Assembly: GCA_950097015.1 (NCBI GenBank)
Contig: CATNEN010000001.1
Coordinates: 18,852,501 to 18,916,500, forward strand
From: Macrostomum hystrix
Taxonomy: Eukaryota > Platyhelminthes > Macrostomidae
Direction: 5' to 3'
DNA: 64,000 bases
In this document: positions 50,510-63,475 of the stretch, piece by piece
Numbering within the stretch: position 1 is the first letter of the stretch
How the letters are laid out: every line of letters starts with the position of its first letter
Translations under genes and position numbers: made by a program
The notes under the pieces: model-generated
What the model was told of the DNA's origin: nothing
Seen by the model: only the letters and a program-made list of their open reading frames with translations
Databases searched by the model: none

Positions 50510-52958
50510 CTACTCAGCATCTTCAACAGGTGCTTTCTGTGCCACAAAGTATGCGCACTGATACTGGTAGGACATCATGCTAGACGAATTCTGAGTATAG
50601 CCGCAGCGAATATCACGATGCTCTTTGAGCAGACGGAAGCCAGAGCCGAGCACCAGACTCCTGAGGCTATTGTAGTCCAATTCAATGCTAGACTCTCCAG
50701 GCACATCAGAGAAGTGGTACAAAAGCGGGCCGCAGTTAATCCAGTAGCCGCCCGGCTGAAGAATTCGGTGAATGGTCTCAACGTAGGCAGCGATATTGTG
50801 CGCCGTATCGATGAAGAACACGGTGGCAACGCAGTGCCAGGACTCCGGCTCCGTGTAGATTTCTAAGAAATCACCGGCAGCCATTGAGAAGCCGCCAGAC
50901 TTTGGTAGGCCGCTTGGCGAGACGTCTGGAAATGTGACCGGCCGGAGTTGGTCGGACCAGCTCCAATTGTTGCAGAACTGGTGCACCCAGGGGTAGACAG
51001 TGAAACTGCCTGGCTCGGAACACCTGGAGAGTGAGCATGAGTTGGGGAGAGCGATGAGACCAGACGATTCTCTATGAGATTAGAGATTCTTTATGGGATG
51101 AGACGATTCTCTATGAGACCAGACGAATCTGAATGAGACCAGACGAATCTGAATGAGACCAGACGAATCTGAAAGAGACCAGACGAATCTGAATGAGACC
51201 AGACGAATCTGAATGAGACCAGATGATTTTCTATGAGATGAGACGATTCTCTATGAGATGAGACGAATCTGAATGAGACCAGACGAATCTGAATGAGACC
51301 AGACGAATCTGAAAGAGACCAGACGAATCTGAATGAGACCAGACGAATCTGAATGAGACCAGACGAATCTGAAAGAGACCAGACGAATCTGAATGAGACC
51401 AGACGAATCTGAAAGAGACCAGACGAATCTGAATGAGACCAGACGAATCTGAAAGAGACCAGACGAATCTGAATGAGACCAGACGAATCTGAAAGAGACC
51501 AGACTTTCTATGAGACCAGATGATTTTCTATGAGACCAGATGATTTTCTATGAGACCAGATGATTTTCTATGAGACCAGATGATTTTCTATGAGACCAGA
51601 CGATTTTCTATGAGACCAGATGATTTTCTATGAGACCAGATGATTTTCTATGAGACCAGATGATTTTCTATGAGACCAGATGATTTTCTATGAGACCAGA
51701 TGATTTTCTATGACTCTATGAGATGATACGATTCTATATGAGACTAGGGGACAGGGGGGAAGACGATTCCAAAAGGGGAAAAAACAACTTAGTCGTAATA
51801 AAAAGATTTCCGAAATTCGCAACATATCGGCTCACTTGTTAATCACAAAGTAGCTGCAGAAGAGCATGTACAGGCTCCACTCGTTGCCCTGACAGGTGAA
51901 TCCCAGTCGGGCCACCTCCCAAGCTAGTCGGCCTAGGCCGGCTCCCGGCACCAGGATTCGAACTTCGGACCTCTCCGGCCAAGCATCCAGAGGGAATAAC
52001 TGTTCGACCTCCTGGAGCACGGGCTGGTAGCAGAGGCTGCGCTCAGCGGCTCCGTCAACGGACCAGTCTCTGGCGAACTGCTTCAGGGTGCTGCGCACCT
52101 TGTCCATATCATTGGATGTGACCTGCAGCTGCTGGTGTCGAGAACGCTGGTCGCCGTCGCTAGCAGCGCATGGTGACAGCGGCGAGTCTGGGATTTGGTT
52201 CGGGTGGGAATGCAGTACGGGGTGGATGAATTTTAGGGAATAAAATGATTTGTAAACTGATTGCCTACCCTGACTGGCGAATCCCATTGTTTAACAATAA
52301 ATCTCAGTACTATTGACGACAAAATCCCATACCCTGATAATTATATCCATACCCTGATTTTTGAATCCCATACCCAGATAGTTTAATCCCATACCCTGAT
52401 AATTGAATCCCATACCCTGATAATTGAATCCCATACCCTGATGATTGAATCCCATACCCTGATAGTTTAATCCCATACCCTGATAATTTATTCCCATACC
52501 CTGATAACTGAATCCCATACCCTAATAATTGAATCCCATACCATGATAATTTAATACCATATCTCTAAAAAAATATCCCATATCTTGATCCCACAGTTTA
52601 AAAGCGAAATCAATACCTAGACCCGATATCTAAACAATCGGAATTTAAACAAAATGCCCCGCTTACCGCCATCAAATATGTAATCAGCATCGGCAACAAA
52701 CAGGTTGATCATCTCGGCATTGTGCTCAATCGAGGCCCGCACCCTGGCCAGGTGTTCCGGTACATCGGACATGAGTTTTCTGTGCCTCTCTGGTAGGGCG
52801 TTGAACTGGGCGATCTTCTCGGCCACCTGCTGCAGACTGTGTCGCCTGTAGTGCCGGAATGCCGCTAAAATTTTGAGAAAATGCTGCCTCTCCTGCTCGG
52901 CAGCCTCTGAGACACCGCCTGAGGTAGCCGGACTTCGGTGCCCGCCTATCGACGACAT
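50510..52958 (-). CDS. CARNMT1: Carnosine N-methyltransferase (N2227 family), three exons
   Basis: SAM-dependent enzyme that methylates carnosine to anserine in vertebrates; the invertebrate substrate is less certain. Exons in transcript order: 52667-52958, 51836-52187, 50510-51023; phases 1 and 2; 385 residues against about 400 in mammals. Residues 20-95 form the N-terminal helical part ([38 protein letters not shown]). The linker and core begin [16 protein letters not shown]. The SAM motif [16 protein letters not shown] is at about 175-190, followed by [19 protein letters not shown]. The third exon holds [41 protein letters not shown], and the family signature [14 protein letters not shown]. 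These match the family from end to end without gaps in key motifs. The start at 52958 is the first ATG, and the conserved part starts about 20 residues later. Confidence 0.96.
51050..51720. repeat. Two adjoining 20-bp minisatellites in CARNMT1 intron 2
   Basis: First array (to about 51500): gaatgagaccagacgaatct with a gaaagag variant. Second array (51505-51715): gatgattttctatgagacca. The two share gagacca and are probably related by divergence of one ancestral unit. Confidence 0.95.
52300..52565. repeat. Minisatellite in CARNMT1 intron 1, 20-bp unit
   Basis: About 12 copies of aatcccataccctgataatt, decaying towards 52600. Confidence 0.94.
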
Positions 52959-53011
52959 TTAGCACAATGACCACTCGAGGCTCTTCAACAAACTGCAATT
53001 CGTGTGGCAAA

Positions 53012-53420
53012 TGGCAATGGCAGATTCTCATGGAATGTGGCAGATTCTCATGGAATGTGGCAGATTCTCATGGAATGTGGCAGATTCTCATAGAATGTGG
53101 CAGATTCTCATAGAATGTGGCAGATTCTCATAGAATGTGGCAGATTCTCATAGAATGTGGCAGATTCTCATGGAATGTGGCAGATTCTCATGGAATGTGG
53201 CAGATTCTCATGGAATGTGGCAGATTCTCATGGAATGTGGCAGATTCTCATGGAATGTGGCAGATTCTCATAGAATGTGGCAGATTCTCATGGAATATGG
53301 CAGATTCTCATGGAATGTGGCAGATTCTCATGGAATGTGGCAGATTCTCATGGAATGTGGCCGATTCTCAAGGAATATGGCCGATTCTCATGGAATGTGG
53401 CAGATTCTCATAGAATGTGG
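53012..53420. repeat. Minisatellite just upstream of CARNMT1, 20-bp unit
   Basis: About 20 copies of gcagattctcatggaatgtg, starting only about 55 bp upstream of the start codon on the CARNMT1 strand. It therefore lies in the 5' UTR or core promoter. Confidence 0.96.
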
Positions 53421-55744
53421 TAAATTTTACATTATGATAATAGCACTAAAATGAAAGGAAGAGAAGAACAGGACAACAATATCCCATTTAGCTTTAATTA
53501 CATCTAATGGAAAGGGCAATTATAAAAATATAATAACAGAATAGTAGATACTCACATAAAGCTTACAAATTTAGACACTTTAAATTCCTTAAGTTTGATT
53601 TAACTGCTGGTGAAGTATTGTTGACAAAAGGAAAGACAAAATCTGGTAACCAAATTTATAATAAATAACTTTGGTTATAATCTCAGAAACTCAGGACTAG
53701 AACAATTTTATTCAGTTGCTATATTAAATGCTTGATATATTAAAATGTGTTTACACATTGGAAACAATATATGTGAACCAATGATTGTAGCTTAAGTATT
53801 ACTAGAGACTGTTATACTAAATGAAAGCTGGCTTGATTTAGAATTTAAATATATAAGAGCTTTATAGCTACTATAATAACCATCTTTAAATATATCAAAT
53901 GAGTATAAATCTAAAATGAAAAGTATTTTTTTACTTTGATTAAATATTCAAACTAGCTAAAAATAGTCTTATTGTCTACAATACAAAGAAATAATTAGAA
54001 ATATTATTTCTTTTGGCGGAAAACAAATTAAAAGCAAAAACAAAATTGAGTATATAGACCTATCAACAGCAAACAATTGAGTCTATTCTATAAGTACAGA
54101 GCAGATTATTGGACCTGGTCCAAGGCCTTAGCTTTGACTAGGTCTAGACCATACATGCACAACACCCGGCCGGGTGAAATGAGGGCCAAGCAAGGTAAGT
54201 TGCAAAAACCAATCAACCAAGCACAAAAAAATCAAAGGGGGGACCAAGGGACAAAAAAGGAAGGCCTGAAGAAAAGGAAAGAAGGGAGAGAAAAAGAGAG
54301 CAAATGAGAGCAAACTAAGTCGCAAATAGAGCAATGAAACAAACTAAGTTGTAATTAGAGCAAAAAACTAAGTTGCACGGCCGGCTAAGATTTGGGAGGT
54401 TGCGCATGTATGGTCTAGACTAAAAATAAAGACTTGATTAATCCTTGGCTCAGTGTTTTTATATTAATTTGCATAAATGTGGCTAAGTGAAGTAGGCCTA
54501 AGGCTCAAGAGACTCAAGAAATTAAAATGTATAGAATGAGAATTCAATAAAAAAGAATACAGTATTTTATCAGAATCCTTGCTTGGCACTTCATGCCTAC
54601 TGTAGTCTAAATTATAAAAAATATTAAATTATAGTGTTGTATATAAAGTATATATCATTGCAAAAAGCTTATAAATCGAAATATAAACCTGATAATAATA
54701 ACATATTTCTAAATGCTAAAAAATTCTAAATAGGCCCTATCTAGAGCTTATAATTATAGTTTCTTAAATAAGTTGCGATAGGAAAGGATAGTATATATAT
54801 ATTGTAATATATATTGTAACTGTGTTTATAATAGATATGTCCTTTGTCCTAGAAGTCTGCACTGTATGCATTAACATTATAGACTTTAAATTAAAAAGTC
54901 ATCAATGTCTTTTTATCTGGAATACTAATTAAAATGACTAATACTGATACTAACACAAATACTAATTCTAGTATTCTTAATGTCCATGGCAGACTTATGG
55001 GCATCCATTTGTAGCAATATAAGAGACTTGGAGATGTAGAGAGTTCAAATGTAAGTTTCCTAGAACTGTCATCTGAATAATTTTAAATTATGACTTCGAG
55101 TCGATCGCTTTTAACTAATCGCTGTGAAAGTGAGCCCCCAGAACTCCAGATGCAGAAGTATTTTTGCTTAGAACTCTTAATATTTTAAGCGGCTATGGGT
55201 TACTATATAAATGATAACAAAGGGCTCAGTAAACTTAACGAAGGCCGTTTGTCGGTTTAGCCCAACTTATGTGTAAGAAACTTATTAACCCCTGCTTTCT
55301 ACGAAGTAGATGAGAAGCATTAGTAATATATTGTAGAGATGAATATTAGTGAAATAAATAAGAAATTGCTATCTACTACACTGCGTACCCTTTTAAATAC
55401 GAGAATGCCGACTTTGTTTTATATTTTGCAAGAGTGCTAGCAGAAGTTGCACTGCAGTTCTGTTCTAGATGCACTGCTGACAGTAGTGATGTTAGTGTTC
55501 ACTTTGATGCATCATTTTCAATGTTTCTCTGTGCAGTTACTGGACAGCACCAGTAGGTTAGGCCTAATTAAATGCTGTATGGATTCAGAAACGCTTTAGA
55601 AACAAAAGTAAATTCGAGTTTCTGTGGGAATTCCACTTATTATTGGATAACTATGCGAAAAAGTCGTTGAAATAAAAAATAATAATACAATGGACAGGCT
55701 AATAAAATGTAAAATAAGCAATTTTTGATTTGCGAGTACATTCA
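53421..55744. other. Gene-free AT-rich region
   Basis: 2.3 kb with no supported ORF, RNA gene or array. Short ORFs near 54077-54334 show no domain. Confidence 0.5.
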
Positions 55745-55905
55745 ACCCGCAGCCAGCGAGGTGACAGTTCTGCCCTTTCGGCTAACCAATGAGCATACAC
55801 GCACACAGGTGTGTACGTCTGCCCCGAACTTCTCATCGACAGGCAGCATACACTCTCTCTAGGGTCATAGGGTCCTGGGTCTAATGGATGTAAATTGCAC
55901 AACTG
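55745..55905 (-). mobile_element. SINE family B, copy 3 (3' part only)
   Basis: Matches the body of the elements at 1852-2130 and 8689-8955 (gcagccagcgag, gagca(t/c)aca, caggtgtgtacgtctgccc, ggcagcatacactctc). The tRNA-like head is absent, as expected for 5'-truncated SINE insertion. Confidence 0.7.
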
Positions 55906-56495
55906 CAACCCAAATCGACTTAGCGCGGCCGACGATTTTACTTCTTTAAAACGAAAATTTACAAAAAATCATAGCAGCGCATTTGCTACTATAAGTAAGT
56001 GCAGTAAAGTTAAGTATATTACAATACACTTTTATTGGGTATCTCAACACAATACACAACCGTTTGTGCTCCGTCATGTTCCTGGAGTGAGCTTCATTGT
56101 TTTTTTGCCAAATCATGTTCCAAAAAGAGAGCTTTAGCCTTTCTCTTAGTCTTCTCTGGCTAGATTGATTATTACACTAGTAGGATTAGTACCAGCTGCA
56201 TAGTTAATTTGCCTGTGTAGGCCAGTACCGTCAGGTTGAGGTAAGTTTCTTAAAGTGCGAAGGCAGAAGCTCTTTACAAAGTCATCCAACTGCCTCTTTC
56301 CGGCCTTTTGTATCATTTCTCTCTTTCCCGTTTCTAATTCACTCACACCTGCAACTAATCAATCGATACCATGGCAACCGCTACTTGGCACGGGGTTTCA
56401 CACCTATCTACAATGACTGCGGCAGTTATAGAGGCTAACTTGCCTCCAAAGCTAGTTAAAATTTATTATAGCGTAGTATTTTAACCAATAAATAA
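55906..56495. other. Unique interval, nothing recognised
   Basis: Short ORFs on both strands only. Confidence 0.45.
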
Positions 56496-56498
56496 AAA

Positions 56499-58065
56499 TG
56501 GAAGCATCAACACCTGTCAATTGAAGCGTCGATACTTACCGAAACGATCGACGCTTCCATTGTCAATTATCGACGCTTCCATCGTTAAGTATCAACGCTT
56601 CCATCGACAGGTATCGACGCTTCCATCCTTAAGTATCAACGCTTCCATCGACAGGTATCGACGCTTCCATCGTTAAGTATCGACCTTCCATCGTTAAGTA
56701 TCGACCTTCCTCGTTAAGTATCAACGCTTCCATCGACAGGTATCGACGCTTCCATCGTTAAGTATCAACGCTTCCATCGACAGGTATCGACGCTTCCATC
56801 CTTAAGTATCAACGCTTCCATCGACAGGTATCGACGCTTCCATCGTTAAGTATCAACGCTTCCATCGACAGGTATCGACGCTTCCATAGTTAAGTATCAA
56901 CACTTCCATCGACAGGTATCGACGCTTCCATCGTTAAGTATCGACGCTTCCATCGTTAAGTATCAACGCTTCCATCGACAGGTATCGACGCTTCCATAGT
57001 TAAGTATCAACACTTCCATCGACAGGTATCGACGCTTCCATCGTTAAGTATCAACGCTTCCATCGACAGGTATCGACGCTTCCATCGTTAAGTATCAACG
57101 CTTCCATCGACAGGTATCGACGCTTCCATCGTTAAGTATCAACGCTTCCATCGACAGGTATCGACGCTTCCATCGTTAAGTATCAACGCTTCCATCGACA
57201 GGTATCGACGCTTCCATCGACAGGAATCGACGCTTCCATCGACAGGTATCGACGCTTCCATCGTTAAGTATCAACGCTTCCATCGACAGGTATCGACGCT
57301 TCCATAGTTAAGTATCAACGCTTCCATCGACAGGTATCGACGCTTCCATCGTTAAGTATCAACGCTTCCATCGACAGGTATCGACGCTTCCATCGACAGG
57401 AATCGACGCTTCCATCGACAGGTATCGACGCTTCCATCGTTAAGTATCAACGCTTCCATCGACAGGTATCAACGCTTCCATCGACAGGAATCGACGCTTC
57501 CATCGACAGGTATCGACGCTTCCATCGTTAAGTATCAACGCTTCCATCGACAGGTATCGACGCTTCCATAGTTAAGTATCAACGCTTCCATCGACAGGTA
57601 TCGACGCTTCCATCGTTAAGTATCAACGCTTCCATCGACAGGTATCGACGCTTCCATCGTTAAGTATCAAAGCTTCCATCGACAGGTATCGACGCTTCCA
57701 TCGTTAAGTATCAACGCTTCCATCGACAGGTATCGACGCTTCCATCGTTAAGTATCAACGCTTCCATCGACAGGTATCGACGCTTCCATAGTTAAGTATC
57801 AACGCTTCCATCGACAGGTATCGACGCTTCCATCGTTAAGTATCAACGCTTCCATCGACAGGTATCGACGCTTCCATCGACAGGAATCAACGCTTCCATC
57901 GACAGGAATCGACGCTTCCATCGTTAAGTATCAACGCTTCCATCGACAGGTATCGACGCTTCCATCGACAGGAATCAACGCTTCCATCGACAGGTATCGA
58001 CGCTTCCATCGTTAAGTATCGACCTTCCTCGTTATATCGTCGCTTCCATCGTCTAGATACCAGAA
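56499..58065. repeat. Alternating 22/44-bp minisatellite with inverted units at its left edge
   Basis: Two 22-bp forms alternate: one contains atcgacgcttccatcgttaa, the other atc(g/a)acgcttccatcgacag, so the higher-order period is 44 bp. At the left edge two units are inverted; gaagcgtcgat (56523-56533) pairs with atcgacgcttc (56547-56557), an 11-bp stem with a 13-nt loop. Confidence 0.96.
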
Positions 58066-58835
58066 ATTTACTATTTACTATTCAAGCTCGAATAAGCATT
58101 GAAGCCACAAAGCCAAAAATGTTAAAAGAATATATACGCTCGTATATTGCAAACGCAAACTCGTTGATCAATTTTCGCATTTTAAACAGAATGATAATAG
58201 CAGATAAAATAAAGAGATGTGTTCTGTTTATTCTCGTTTTGCAGCATTTTAATATAACAAACACAGCATTGTTACGAAGCAGAGTTTTAGAGAGTTTCAA
58301 GAGAAAAAATGCATGTCTTGAACGTCTCTTAGGCTGGTAAATGTGTTGTAATTAATTTTTAACAAAGAGCAAGACTACCAATGCACTTGCTTATCCCGGG
58401 TGGTTGAATGTGCAAATCGTAACAAATAGCTTTCAGTCGAATGCATTTCAAGCAAAAAAGCACCGACGTCATTAGAATTTGCAAACCTTAGGATATTTAC
58501 GCAGCGCTTGAAGTGCAACTTCCCATGGAAGTTAAATTGCAGTTTCCTGCAGGGATTTACGAATAAAATGTACGTTTTGTGTCGTCTAAAAACTCGGACT
58601 TTAAGCTAAAACTACCTGTCTTATATTCAAACAATCCAAAACATACTTAAAACTTGCCTAAAATAAGGCGAGCTGAAATAAAGTTCTCTGGGTTCATTTT
58701 GTCCATGTACGAGCGTATCTTGAGTATTGTTTAAAAGTAAAGCCAATGATTACATAACGCTTAATTGTTCGAGTCGTAAATAGAGTTTGAAAATATAATC
58801 TTTCACAATGTTAATAGTGGCACACTCTTGTTCAC
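58066..58835. other. Interval downstream of the tetraspanin gene
   Basis: AT-rich, no supported ORF; includes the tetraspanin 3' UTR. Confidence 0.45.
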
Positions 58836-60772
58836 TTAGACCACCTTGTTCTTGTTCTTGCGACACAGGTGCACAGAGAAGTCCAAGATTAGAACCTGAA
58901 AGATGATATTGAAATGCACATTTTGTAGAGAGCGGTGACAGACAGAGCTGATATACAGAGAAATTCTATCGTAGCAGTAAACAAGACGGGAGAAACTGAC
59001 CTGGAGCAGAATAATGGCTGCGGTTCCCAGGGCGGCATAGACGATGTTGACCTGCACGACGGTGTCGATGAGATTGTAGCAGCCGATGTTCCAGTTGGAA
59101 TAGACGGCGTTTGTGTGGTTGGTCTGCAGACAGGCACTTATGTTGGTCGTCTTGCAGCAGGTCAGCGGGTAGGCTATTGCTGAAAACAATTGTGTTCTTT
59201 GTTGAATTGCGTCACGGATATTCTGACCCAGATAAATAAATAATCTAAATAACTAGATTTTCTGAAAAGTTTCCGATTAATATTGTTTCATATCCCTCAT
59301 TCTAAGAACTTGCGTTGTCCGCCTTGGAAATATGAACTTGGAAAAATTAAAATATTTCCCGGAAAACGACACTTTTTCCAAGAAACTTAATTTTATTCTA
59401 TTGTGCTATTAGTTTTCTCCGAAATTATAGTTTTCTCCGAGTACCTTTATGCAATATTGTAATCTTACGGTTATAGTAGGCTCCGCTGTAGTTGACGTAT
59501 CGCGGCCAGCTAGTGGAAGTCTTAAAGTCGGAGCCGTTGTTGATGCCGCAGCAGGACAGGCTTAAGTGGAAGACATTCCACAGTACAGTCTCCATGTTGG
59601 TATTATTGAAGCCTGTGTACTTCGTGTTGATGGTCTGCTGCATGTACTCCTTGGCTTTGCTGGCGAACTGTGCAAACAGATGTGAGTGTGACAGTTATTG
59701 CACTTTGTGAGATAAGAGGTTGTAGCCTAGTGGTTAGGGCGTTGGACTCATGACTTAAAGGTCAAGGGTTCGATTCCCGACTCTGATGGAACAATTAGAG
59801 TCCTTTAGCAAGACACTTAACTCTGCATTACTTCAGTTCACCTAGCTGTTCTATGGGAACCAGCATCAGCTGGGGTAATTGAATGTGGGTGTGGCGTCCC
59901 CCCCCAGTCCATGGACTGAACAGCTGTACGCAGCCTTCAGATGAGTCGCGAAATATCTGGCCCGATTTGGGCAGGTTTACGCCGCAGGTTTGCCAGGGGC
60001 AGGTTTTTATTATTACCATTGTTTAGTAAAAGCCTGATTTACTATTTATTTAAATGGTCTCAGAACCAACTCAAGACACTCACCGTGTCCCTAGCGGCGT
60101 AGTACACAATCACGAGGGTCAGCTGACCAAGGATCAGCACGGCTAGGATAACAATGTACTGAAAGTTCGGTGAGGGACACGTTTGTACAATGCTTCTTTG
60201 TTTGTTCGTTTCAAAATAAACTCAACACAATGTGCTTATTTTGTGAGCCAACTTACAATGACCAGGGCGCACTTGTTCTCGCAGCAGATGGCAACGAGGC
60301 CAAGGATGCCAACTCCGGCCATCACGCCGCCCATGATGATGAACACCACCGGTACATTGCCTAAATGCGGGAGTTCACAGCGATTCTGAGATGCTTCTTA
60401 TGAATTTCGGGAACTGTTTGTCTTATAAAGAAACTTTCCTTACCTGTGATGGACGGCAGGTAGCTGATATAGTCGTTAATGTTGAACGGTTGTGCCCCAG
60501 CAGCTGACAGGGAAGTAGAAAATTGTTCTGTGTACGGCTCAATATATTTCACCAGAACCGCCATGCCGAATTGTAGAATGAAGCCGACGATCATGAGCAC
60601 AATGCCCAGGATCTGAAGGACCGAAAATAAGCTTCAGTGACACTCTAAATTTCTATCAGTAAGAAAAACAAAATCGAACAAAAAAATCTATAAATATGAC
60701 TGAGATTGCACTCACCATGAACACGATCGACAGTATACCTGTCAAAATCTTCATAAAAGCCTTGACGCACAT
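58836..60772 (-). CDS. Tetraspanin, seven exons
   Basis: Four-pass membrane protein that organises membrane microdomains. Exons in transcript order: 60716-60772, 60444-60612, 60257-60360, 60084-60158, 59469-59667, 59001-59179, 58836-58895; 843 nt, 280 residues, all phases consistent. TM1 is ILTGILSIVFMILGIVLMIV (near 9-30), TM2 VVFIIMGGVMAGVGILGLVA, then the short loop CCENKCALV, and TM3 YIVILAVLILGQLTLVIVYY. The large extracellular loop carries the CCG signature at about 174-176, followed by PLTCC and a further Cys (NIGCYN), the usual disulphide set, and several Asn-X-Ser/Thr sites. TM4 is NIVYAALGTAAIILLQVLIL. The tail HLCRKNKNKVV is short and basic. The product is of usual size. I cannot place it in a named subgroup. 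Confidence 0.95.
59717..60015 (+). mobile_element. SINE family A, copy 1 (tRNA-derived)
   Basis: The head at 59717-59790 has box A TAGCCTAGTGGTTAGGGCG, an anticodon-like loop ACTCATGAC and box B GGGTTCGATTCCC, resembling an elongator tRNA-Met. The body has tttagcaagacacttaactc, a module seen in widely distributed SINEs, then ccccagtccatggactgaac, and ends near a T/A-rich ttattattacc tail. It lies in tetraspanin intron 4, antisense to the gene. Confidence 0.85.
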
Positions 60773-61525
60773 TTTCTGTTACTTATTGGACTGTTTTTTA
60801 GTTGCAAAAGTGAGCTCAGGAAAGCAGCAAAAGCAGCAGTTTCAAGTAGAGCAGATTTTTCCCACCCGTTCTCCTGCGCCGCCTGAGCTCTCCTTAATTT
60901 ATGCGGAGCTAGTTGAGAACCGCGAGAATAGAGAGAGAGGAGAGTGGGGCAGGTCAGGCACCGCGTAGGAGGTTGGCGTGAGTGCGTCAGTGGCTATGAT
61001 GATTGGAGTGGGGTGGTCGGTGGAGCAACGCCCTTGGATACGGGGGGCGCTGTCAACAAATAACAATTAACTGGAAGGCTGAGAATGGACTCAGAAATAG
61101 CCATCTGTACAGTTGCAGAAGATGTCTGCCCCGTGCGCCTGTCCCAGGAAGCCGTGCAAGAAAAACTAGGAAAAGGTAGGCAGATGAGGGCAATGTCTAT
61201 GAAATAGTTGACTTTGTACCACCCCACTTGGAGGCTAATTCTCATAGTTGGCAAGGCAGAGTTGATACACGGGGTGAGAAAGTCTAATTGGAAGAAGATG
61301 CACAATGGACATGTGAAAAGTTGTGCATATTATGGCAGCGTAGGTCGCTCAGTAGCCATAAGCTATCAAGGTTGAACTAAGAGATCGCATGAGAGCGATT
61401 CAGTCTGGCCTCATAAACCAATAAGGAATGCTGCCCTGGCAATAAATGCTATAAAATTGCTCCATTGTAAACAGCTATTTTAGCTAGCCCTTCGTGCGAA
61501 TCGCGTCTCGTGGATAGGATGGTTC
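60773..61525. other. Upstream region of the tetraspanin gene
   Basis: No supported gene. A purine-rich patch lies near 60920-60960. Presumed promoter region. Confidence 0.4.
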
Positions 61526-61527
61526 AG

Positions 61528-61718
61528 GGGGCTGTAGCCTAGTGGTTAGAGCGTTGGACTCACGACTTGAAGGTCAAGGGTTCGAACCCGACTGCACTGA
61601 AACAATTTGGGCACTTCGTAAGACACTTACGAGCGTAATTCTGCCTTCATTCAGTTCATCCAGCTAGTTTTGGTAATTAGGCTTGTGTGGCGTCCCCCCA
61701 GTCCGTGGACTGAACATT
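61528..61718 (+). mobile_element. SINE family A, copy 2 (tRNA-derived)
   Basis: Same head as 59717 (TAGCCTAGTGGTTAGAGCG, GGGTTCGAACCC), with anticodon-like CAC instead of CAT. It also shares gcacttcgtaagacacttac and ccccagtccgtggactgaac. Shorter in the middle than copy 1. Confidence 0.85.
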
Positions 61719-62305
61719 CAGTTAAAATATTGAGCAATTGTAATCATAGTTAGGTCTATTTTCTGTTCGGTTGTATTTGTTTTGACTTTAATTTTTTGAT
61801 TAAGTTAGGTAAACCATTTTTATAATAGAATTTTACAAAGTAAAGTAACTAAATTGATTTCGTAAATAGTTCGTTTAGTTTCGTTTAGTTTTGGACGAGA
61901 ATTTAATTCTTTTAGGCTAGGCTTTTTGTCGGACAACAGAAGTCTACATAGAGTGGAAATCCTAGATTTTATTCTAACCAGTCTCTTCTATAATTATCTT
62001 ATAATTACGCCTCCAACACAAACATTTGCTTGCTAGCTCGCTGTTTCAAAATTAAGAAGCCTTTAATGAGATGAGAATTCGTCTCTCTCTGTTTCATCCA
62101 GTGAATCAAAGCAGACTGCAGACAAATACAAAACTTAGCCTCAGTGTTGCTGGCAACCATTGTCAAGACAGATGGCACTTAGTAATCGTTGAGTTCGGTA
62201 GAACTTGATGCCATTTTTAGCAACACTGGCCTGCGGCTATTCTACAATGACCCTTCTCACACCCCACGCAACGATTAGTAAGCAGAAAATAGTGAGTCAT
62301 TCGAA
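61719..62305. other. Unique interval, nothing recognised
   Basis: AT-rich sequence without supported features. Confidence 0.45.
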
Positions 62306-62308
62306 GTA

Positions 62309-62496
<188 letters not shown>

Positions 62497-62514
62497 CGAG
62501 CTCGTATCTACCCA

Positions 62515-63475
62515 CAATTTTTTGAGAATCGCCCACACTTTCAGAGAATCGACCACATTTTCAAAGAATCGACCACACTTTCAGAGAATCGACCACATTT
62601 TCACAGAATCGACCACATTTTCACAGAATCGCCAACATTTTCAGAGAATCGACCACACTTTCAGAGAATCGACCACATTTTCAGAGAATTGACCACACTT
62701 CCAGAGATTCGACCACACTTTCAGAGAATCGACCACATTTTCAGAGAATCGACCACACTTTCAGAGATTCGACCACACTTTTAGAGAATCGACCACATTT
62801 TCAGAGAATCGACCACACTTTCAGAGAATCGACCACATTTTCACAGAATCGACCACATTTTCACAGAATCGACCACATTTTCACAGAATCGACCACATTT
62901 TCAGAGAATCGACCACACTTTCAGAGAATCGACCACATTTTCAGAGAATCGACCACACTTCCAGAGATTCGACCACACTTTCAGAGAATCGACCACATTT
63001 TCAGAGAATCGACCACATTTTCAGAGAATTGACCACACTTCCAGAGATTCGACCACACTTTTAGAGAATCGACCACATTTTCAGAGAATCGACCACACTT
63101 TCAGAGAATCGACCACATTTTCACAGAATCGACCACATTTTCACAGAATCGCCAACATTTTCAGAGAATCGACCACACTTTCAGAGAATCGACCACACTT
63201 TCAGAGAATCGACCACACTTTCAGAGAATCGACCACGCTTTCAGAGAATCGACCACATTTTCACAGAATCGACCACACTTTCAGAGAATCGACCACACTT
63301 TCAGAGAATCGACCACACCTTCAGAGAATCGACCACACTTTCAGAGAATTGACCACATTTTCACAGAATCGACCACACTTTCAGAGAATCGACCACACTT
63401 TCAGAGAATCGACCACACTTTCAGAGAATCGACCACGCTTTCAGAGAATCGACCACACTTTCAGAGAATCGACAA
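62515..63475. repeat. Minisatellite, 20-bp unit
   Basis: About 48 copies of cagagaatcgaccacatttt, with cactt, cacag and agattc variants. It starts within 20 bp of the (TATC)n end. A block near 62630-62760 is repeated near 63160 with the rare gccaaca variant. Confidence 0.96.

Noticed and set aside
54077-54334. Lys-rich ORF and its minus-strand partner
   Set aside because: Short, low complexity, no conserved motif, in an AT-rich gene-free region.
59717-59790. Functional tRNA gene
   Set aside because: Continues into a SINE body repeated elsewhere in the window, and the acceptor-stem ends do not pair well.
61528-61600. Second functional tRNA gene
   Set aside because: Same SINE head with a different anticodon-like triplet; no matching acceptor stem.
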